Positions 6,901-9,749 of a stretch of DNA of 9,749 nt are shown one piece after another. Origin of the DNA: Lachnospiraceae bacterium UBA7027 (GTDB taxonomy: Bacteria; Bacillota; Clostridia; Lachnospirales; Lachnospiraceae); NCBI GenBank assembly GCA_002494135.1, contig DLBG01000003.1:19715-29463 (forward strand), in the 5' to 3' direction. The notes under the pieces were generated by a model that was not told the DNA's origin, did no database searches, and saw only the letters and a program-made list of their open reading frames with translations. The stretch's first letter is position 1. Every line of letters starts with the position of its first letter. A program made the translations under genes and the position numbers.

Positions 6901-9676
6901 TTCCGAACACGAGATGAAGGTTTATTATATGGAGCGTGGTGGAGGTGCTTCCAACCTTCATATGCGATTTAACTTAAGTTATATCACTCCGGGCAGCGTT
7001 ATGCTTTCCAAAGAGATTACGGGACTCGAGAACCTTGATGACGATATGGACTTTTCGCTGGTTGAATTTCCGTATCAGATCTGGTATAAGATGCCGGATG
7101 ACGAGACCGAGTATCCGTTAACCAACGATAATCAGCACATTCGTGTCGTATACCAGAATTCCACACAGAAAGTGGAATTCCGCGAACATTATACGCCACC
7201 GAACGCAACCGTGGCATTCGACAATGTTTATTTCATCAACCCGGATATGGTTGCCGAAATCCGGTTTATTGAGAATACGTATTCCTACAGAATTGTGGAA
7301 TGCGGAATTAATACGGAAGTTTACAATCAGGTTACCGTAGAGGGCATTGATGATACAAAAATTACAGTTTCCGATGTTCCGGGAAATGATGCCAGAAAGA
7401 GTTATGCAATTCCGTGGGCAAAGGTAGAGGATAGAAAGACGGTTGTTTATCGTAATCATGTAAATCCGCTCGGCATCCGTACGCTTTCCATTCACAAGGA
7501 ACTGCATGATGAAAAGGGGCAGTTACTGTATGCCGATCAGGATAAGACGACGTTCTCGTTCCGTCTTTACTTAACCAACGGCGCGGATGACTGGGATAAA
7601 CTTGCCCTTGCCAATATGGTAAAATACAGGGTTCGCGACAGGTATGATAATCTCTGCAAATGGGATGTGGATTCCGGTACGTTTGTTTCCATCGGAAAGG
7701 AAAAGTATAAAGAGCTTACCCAGAAGGAGAAAAACTTAGTAACCTTTGAAACATCCATTAACGGTCAGATTTCCAGAATTCCTGCGGGATTTACGGTTGA
7801 AGTCCCCGGACTTCCCGTCGGTACCATCTTTAAGGTGGTAGAAAGAGAGAATGAGATTCCTCTCGGATACATGCTCAAAGGGTATGAAAGAGACAAAGAC
7901 AGTTATGAAATTGTAGACGTAAACAGTGTTAATGCAGGCAGAGTCAGATTAATCGATTCTCCTTCGCTGACGGTAAAGAATCAAAGATGCTGGGAAATTC
8001 AGGTTGAGAAGGAGTGGTCCGACAGGGACTATGTTACATTACATGACAGCATTTATACGGCAGTATATGTAAACGACACTTTCCTTAACGGTACCGTAAG
8101 ACAGATTAAAGACCCCGGAACCACCGTTCGTTATACCTTTGAAAGCCTTGATCCCGGAAGTGAGTTTGCGGATTATAAGGTCTATGAAGTGAAACTGAAT
8201 AACCCGACATTTGATACGGAAGGTAATCTGGTTGACTATGAAAGCATTGCCGAAAAGATTGAGGACGGACATCCAACAACAATCGGTGCTATTGCAGAGG
8301 GCAACTCCGTGATGCTGAATTACAGTTATTCGGTTACTTATGAAAGCAAAGCTGCCGAGAAAACCGCGGAAGGTGCTCCGGAAGGCGGAAACATCAGAGA
8401 AGATAAAATTATCAATACCCGTTCCGGCGGAATTGTTATCTCCCTGTATGAAATGGGCTCCGATCCGAAAGTCGCTCTTGCGGGCGGAACATTCAGCCTA
8501 CAGAGAATTGATAAGGCCACCAATACAACCGTGGATGAGGGTACCTTCAAGTCCGATTCAAAAGGTCGTATTACTATTCTCTACGATTTTAAAATGGCCG
8601 ATGAAGCGGAATATATTCTTACGCAGATTGCATCACCCGGAGGCTATATCGGGCTGGATAATCCGATTATCTTCACTATTACCGATGCGAAGGAAATTGC
8701 GTTTGGCGATCAGAATTCCGGTGAGTGGAGGGATTGGAATAAACCGGCAATCGATACGGATAAGCTGATAGCCTATATTAATGTTTACAACAAATCCTAC
8801 TCCATTGAAGTATATAAATACGACGGTGCCACAAACGGTGTCAGCGGACTGAAAGAAGCCCACTTTGAACTGCACAGGGCGGTTAACGGCGGACAGGGAG
8901 GAAAAGTAAAAGACTATGTTCCCATGGCCGGATATGAGGATTTGGTAACCGGTGCTGACGGTATCATCGCGGGTATCAATCATGAACTGGCGCCGAACAC
9001 CTATTATCTGACAGAGAAAACGCCGCCTGCCGGTTATAAAGGACTGGATGAGGATGTAATATTTGAGATTTCGCCTCTCGGCGAGTGGACACTGATCAGT
9101 TCTCCTGTTGGGTCGGGAGTTGAGATTGTGCCCACTCCGGTGGGAAATACCATAAAGTACAGGCTGAACATTCCGAATACCAAGGAAAACGAGGCAATAC
9201 TTACGGTTAGCAAAACCGTGGAAGGCGGATACGGAAACAAGGCAGAAGATTTCAGCTTTGTCTTTAAGACAAACGATGCGGATACAACGGAGTATGACTA
9301 TGCCGTCCGGGACGAAAACGGCACCGTGACGGGCGGATATAAGATTTCCAACGGAAAAACCTTTACGCTCAGCCACGGAGAGAGTGTGTTGATTTCCCTG
9401 CCGGAAGGTACGGAAGTAACCATCGAGGAGTTCGATTATTCCGTGACCGGATATCTCACCACCGTAGCGGTAGATAACGCAGCTGCGGTAGAAACCAGGA
9501 GCGTTACCGGAGTGATTTCTACGGATACCGTTTATGCTTTTACGAACTCCAAAGAAGCGCTTGTTCCGACCGGCGTCTGGATGCCTCTTGGCGGAATGAT
9601 TACACTTGCGGTGATTCTGCTTGCGGGTGGAATGATTCTCATCGCCAATAAGAGAAGATATCTCAGAGAACTGTAA
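3929..9676 (+). CDS. Giant multidomain pilus-associated adhesin (trefoil-like head, fibro-slime/PA14-like domain, Cna-B/SpaA stalk, LVPTG anchor)
   Basis: A 1915-residue surface protein, probably the tip or ancillary subunit that contacts host, glycan or partner cells. A signal peptide (cleavage after VRA, residue 31) and an acidic Glu-rich linker (36-62) lead to a beta-rich domain ending FAATGFSVYEIV (174-185). Residues about 195-690 hold several aromatic- and Asn-rich modules of the pattern 'KYL..(variable)..LT....A..F' (near 212, 352, 425 and 505), suggesting beta-trefoil carbohydrate-binding repeats. Residues about 695-1020 form a fibro-slime/PA14-like domain with GDDDFWLYVDGELVIDLGG (from 906) and YMERGGGASNL (about 1000-1010). 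Cna-B-like modules follow at about 1021-1178, 1181-1350 and 1353-1497, then SpaA folds at 1500-1620 and 1623-1750, and a Cna-B/DUF7601-like module at 1757-1876. LVPTG (1878-1882; bases 9560-9574) precedes a membrane helix and basic tail. It starts with GTG 2 bases after the sortase stop; AGAGG (3911-3915) is 13 bases away, so translation is probably weak. The ligand is unknown. Confidence 0.88.
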   Translation: MKRRLKNRILSGLAVLLILSSFLLPALNVRAEGDSLPEAEVVEEVLENAVEESSEEAPEEVREDGFCVQSIEVHPDGEESDKRVVLEGLMPENVTAEAVDVTEERDSNVIAAYDITLTDGEDEFQPEKGNPISVEISDERISADNENLQLWHILDDGTRVRVLDFTVEDGKISFAATGFSVYEIVDAPAPFTPDPQDISDLSGFTGTDSDKGFYFYYLSDGKKNYFTNSDNGSGCLTEKASVLDASIWYTQKVETNESYYKCYFYTFVSGAKKYLYNVGTSNNVGLTDNPDEATVIIITSNGNGSFLMKHDTQNKWLQHSNSGKGIRFFTDHNSSANSSIHATLASSVNPADDVYGFDGKSFGLMNYQNGTSGNALMAEANSNGNALKATALIVRKNTVDKDNILFVAANSNITIWTFHSTKEDYYTLSTSVGGTTKYLKMIATALSLTENESEATAFKVTPKDGKIKLAADGKAVTLSGSTFKQDNDKAYNTQYQNLVELSSLTEDDFVVYSAYKVGISDKDETTGEYLVPNQAQVIVYTRIWDDTNKVYNFYAVDHDGSLIPCYERGDNIMWVGSKINTLLWDFTEYYNSDGTPNYYYELQNNYSGKYLAPQIKDHQVLADNKIGINLPGRRDDQYYTTILAWDDPYYSYAGIKTDFTNGIITSCPKKEAETFYVAIMEPVVDHLTEVETVDNELYGIRMRMKDFKDRVDMSKFFGTDTGGTDPKVDAGILSTDLGDDGYPKTAYDSTTPGYVKDKSLAEFFDGAEGVNHLFLESTYGATGYFEFDSTQAFATLTDQKDAKGNRLFRVYEQLGTVNNPPRPSLKHGQFLPYNDIKAGYYAQGDAFNNYDALLNPLSEEDPRKGEKLYRVDDPNYQNAMEITAGFVQTPNGLDAWGHDIIFEFTGDDDFWLYVDGELVIDLGGIHPALAGKVNFANGKVVVNGVNTTLKEIFYNNYLGRNHTAAEAQEYVDGIFKEKKVGEETYYVFNDYSEHEMKVYYMERGGGASNLHMRFNLSYITPGSVMLSKEITGLENLDDDMDFSLVEFPYQIWYKMPDDETEYPLTNDNQHIRVVYQNSTQKVEFREHYTPPNATVAFDNVYFINPDMVAEIRFIENTYSYRIVECGINTEVYNQVTVEGIDDTKITVSDVPGNDARKSYAIPWAKVEDRKTVVYRNHVNPLGIRTLSIHKELHDEKGQLLYADQDKTTFSFRLYLTNGADDWDKLALANMVKYRVRDRYDNLCKWDVDSGTFVSIGKEKYKELTQKEKNLVTFETSINGQISRIPAGFTVEVPGLPVGTIFKVVERENEIPLGYMLKGYERDKDSYEIVDVNSVNAGRVRLIDSPSLTVKNQRCWEIQVEKEWSDRDYVTLHDSIYTAVYVNDTFLNGTVRQIKDPGTTVRYTFESLDPGSEFADYKVYEVKLNNPTFDTEGNLVDYESIAEKIEDGHPTTIGAIAEGNSVMLNYSYSVTYESKAAEKTAEGAPEGGNIREDKIINTRSGGIVISLYEMGSDPKVALAGGTFSLQRIDKATNTTVDEGTFKSDSKGRITILYDFKMADEAEYILTQIASPGGYIGLDNPIIFTITDAKEIAFGDQNSGEWRDWNKPAIDTDKLIAYINVYNKSYSIEVYKYDGATNGVSGLKEAHFELHRAVNGGQGGKVKDYVPMAGYEDLVTGADGIIAGINHELAPNTYYLTEKTPPAGYKGLDEDVIFEISPLGEWTLISSPVGSGVEIVPTPVGNTIKYRLNIPNTKENEAILTVSKTVEGGYGNKAEDFSFVFKTNDADTTEYDYAVRDENGTVTGGYKISNGKTFTLSHGESVLISLPEGTEVTIEEFDYSVTGYLTTVAVDNAAAVETRSVTGVISTDTVYAFTNSKEALVPTGVWMPLGGMITLAVILLAGGMILIANKRRYLREL

Positions 9677-9690
9677 TGTTATGTTAACCT

Positions 9691-9722
9691 AAAAAGGATT
9701 ATGTAAACCATAATCCTTTTTT
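9691..9722. terminator. Intrinsic terminator closing the pilus operon
   Basis: A perfect 13-bp inverted repeat pairs 9691-9703 with 9709-9721 around a 5-base loop (TAAAC). The left arm starts with five A and the right arm ends in six T, so the hairpin can terminate transcripts from either direction. It lies 14 bases after the adhesin stop codon. The remaining bases to 9749 are AT-rich and show no gene. Confidence 0.88.
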
Positions 9723-9749
9723 GTTTACAAAAAGTTTAATTTTTAGAAG

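Noticed and set aside
7988..7993. Cys-Trp pair (residues 1354-1355) in the adhesin, reminiscent of thioester adhesin domains in Cpa-type pilus tips
   Set aside because: It sits at the start of a Cna-B-like stalk module, far from the N-terminus, and I see no partner Gln motif or thioester-domain context around it.
8633..9376. Long minus-strand open frame of 247 codons opposite the adhesin stalk (and a similar one at 5360-5986)
   Set aside because: Translations look like antisense shadows with no recognisable motif, signal or ribosome site; the + strand frame is clearly the real protein.
1..9749. Mobile element, CRISPR, tRNA or attachment-site signatures around the operon
   Set aside because: No transposase or integrase frame, no regularly spaced repeats, no tRNA-like cloverleaf and no flanking direct repeats seen by eye; transfer of the cassette cannot be judged from this window.

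Overview
The window carries a complete sortase-assembled pilus operon of the streptococcal FCT type (sipA / fctA / class B sortase core), in what looks like an anaerobic Gram-positive of the Clostridia, most likely a Lachnospiraceae-like gut or rumen bacterium. This placement is inferred from the dimeric-type glycyl-tRNA synthetase tail, the clostridial style of the adhesin domains, Shine-Dalgarno-type starts and moderate base composition. No 16S or other marker gene is present to confirm it.

Layout: positions 1-180 are the 3' end of a glycyl-tRNA synthetase gene, closed by a strong intrinsic terminator (about 214-244). A perfect -10 box (259-264) follows, and the operon then runs on the + strand without a break. 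(1) 302-1102 is a small FctA-fold minor pilin-like membrane protein whose sorting motif has decayed. (2) 1105-1665 is a SipA-like signal-peptidase homologue that keeps the serine but has glycine where the catalytic lysine should be. (3) 1725-3203 is the major (backbone) pilin, a two-domain Spy0128/FctA homologue with both isopeptide triads visible and a VIPTG sorting signal. (4) 3210-3926 is a class B pilus sortase. (5) 3929-9676 is a 1915-residue multidomain surface adhesin with a beta-trefoil-like head, a fibro-slime/PA14-like domain, a Cna-B/SpaA stalk and an LVPTG sorting signal. A bidirectional-looking terminator (9691-9722) closes the operon. Gaps between genes are 2-6 bases, except for 59 bases before the pilin gene, which hold a small GNRA hairpin and the only canonical GGAGG ribosome binding site of the operon.

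Proposed working model: pilin and adhesin precursors are exported by the Sec pathway. The class B sortase, helped by the SipA-like chaperone, cleaves the unusual (I/V)PTG signals and joins backbone pilins through a lysine near residue 270. The giant adhesin is added, probably at the tip, as the ligand-binding subunit, and the first small protein may serve as a membrane-held base or assembly factor. Translation signals grade from a strong site on the backbone pilin to a GTG start with a poorly placed site on the adhesin, which fits the expected many-to-one stoichiometry.

The core is a known type of system. The less ordinary points are the half-degenerate SipA active site, the first protein without a sorting motif, and the architecture of the adhesin.
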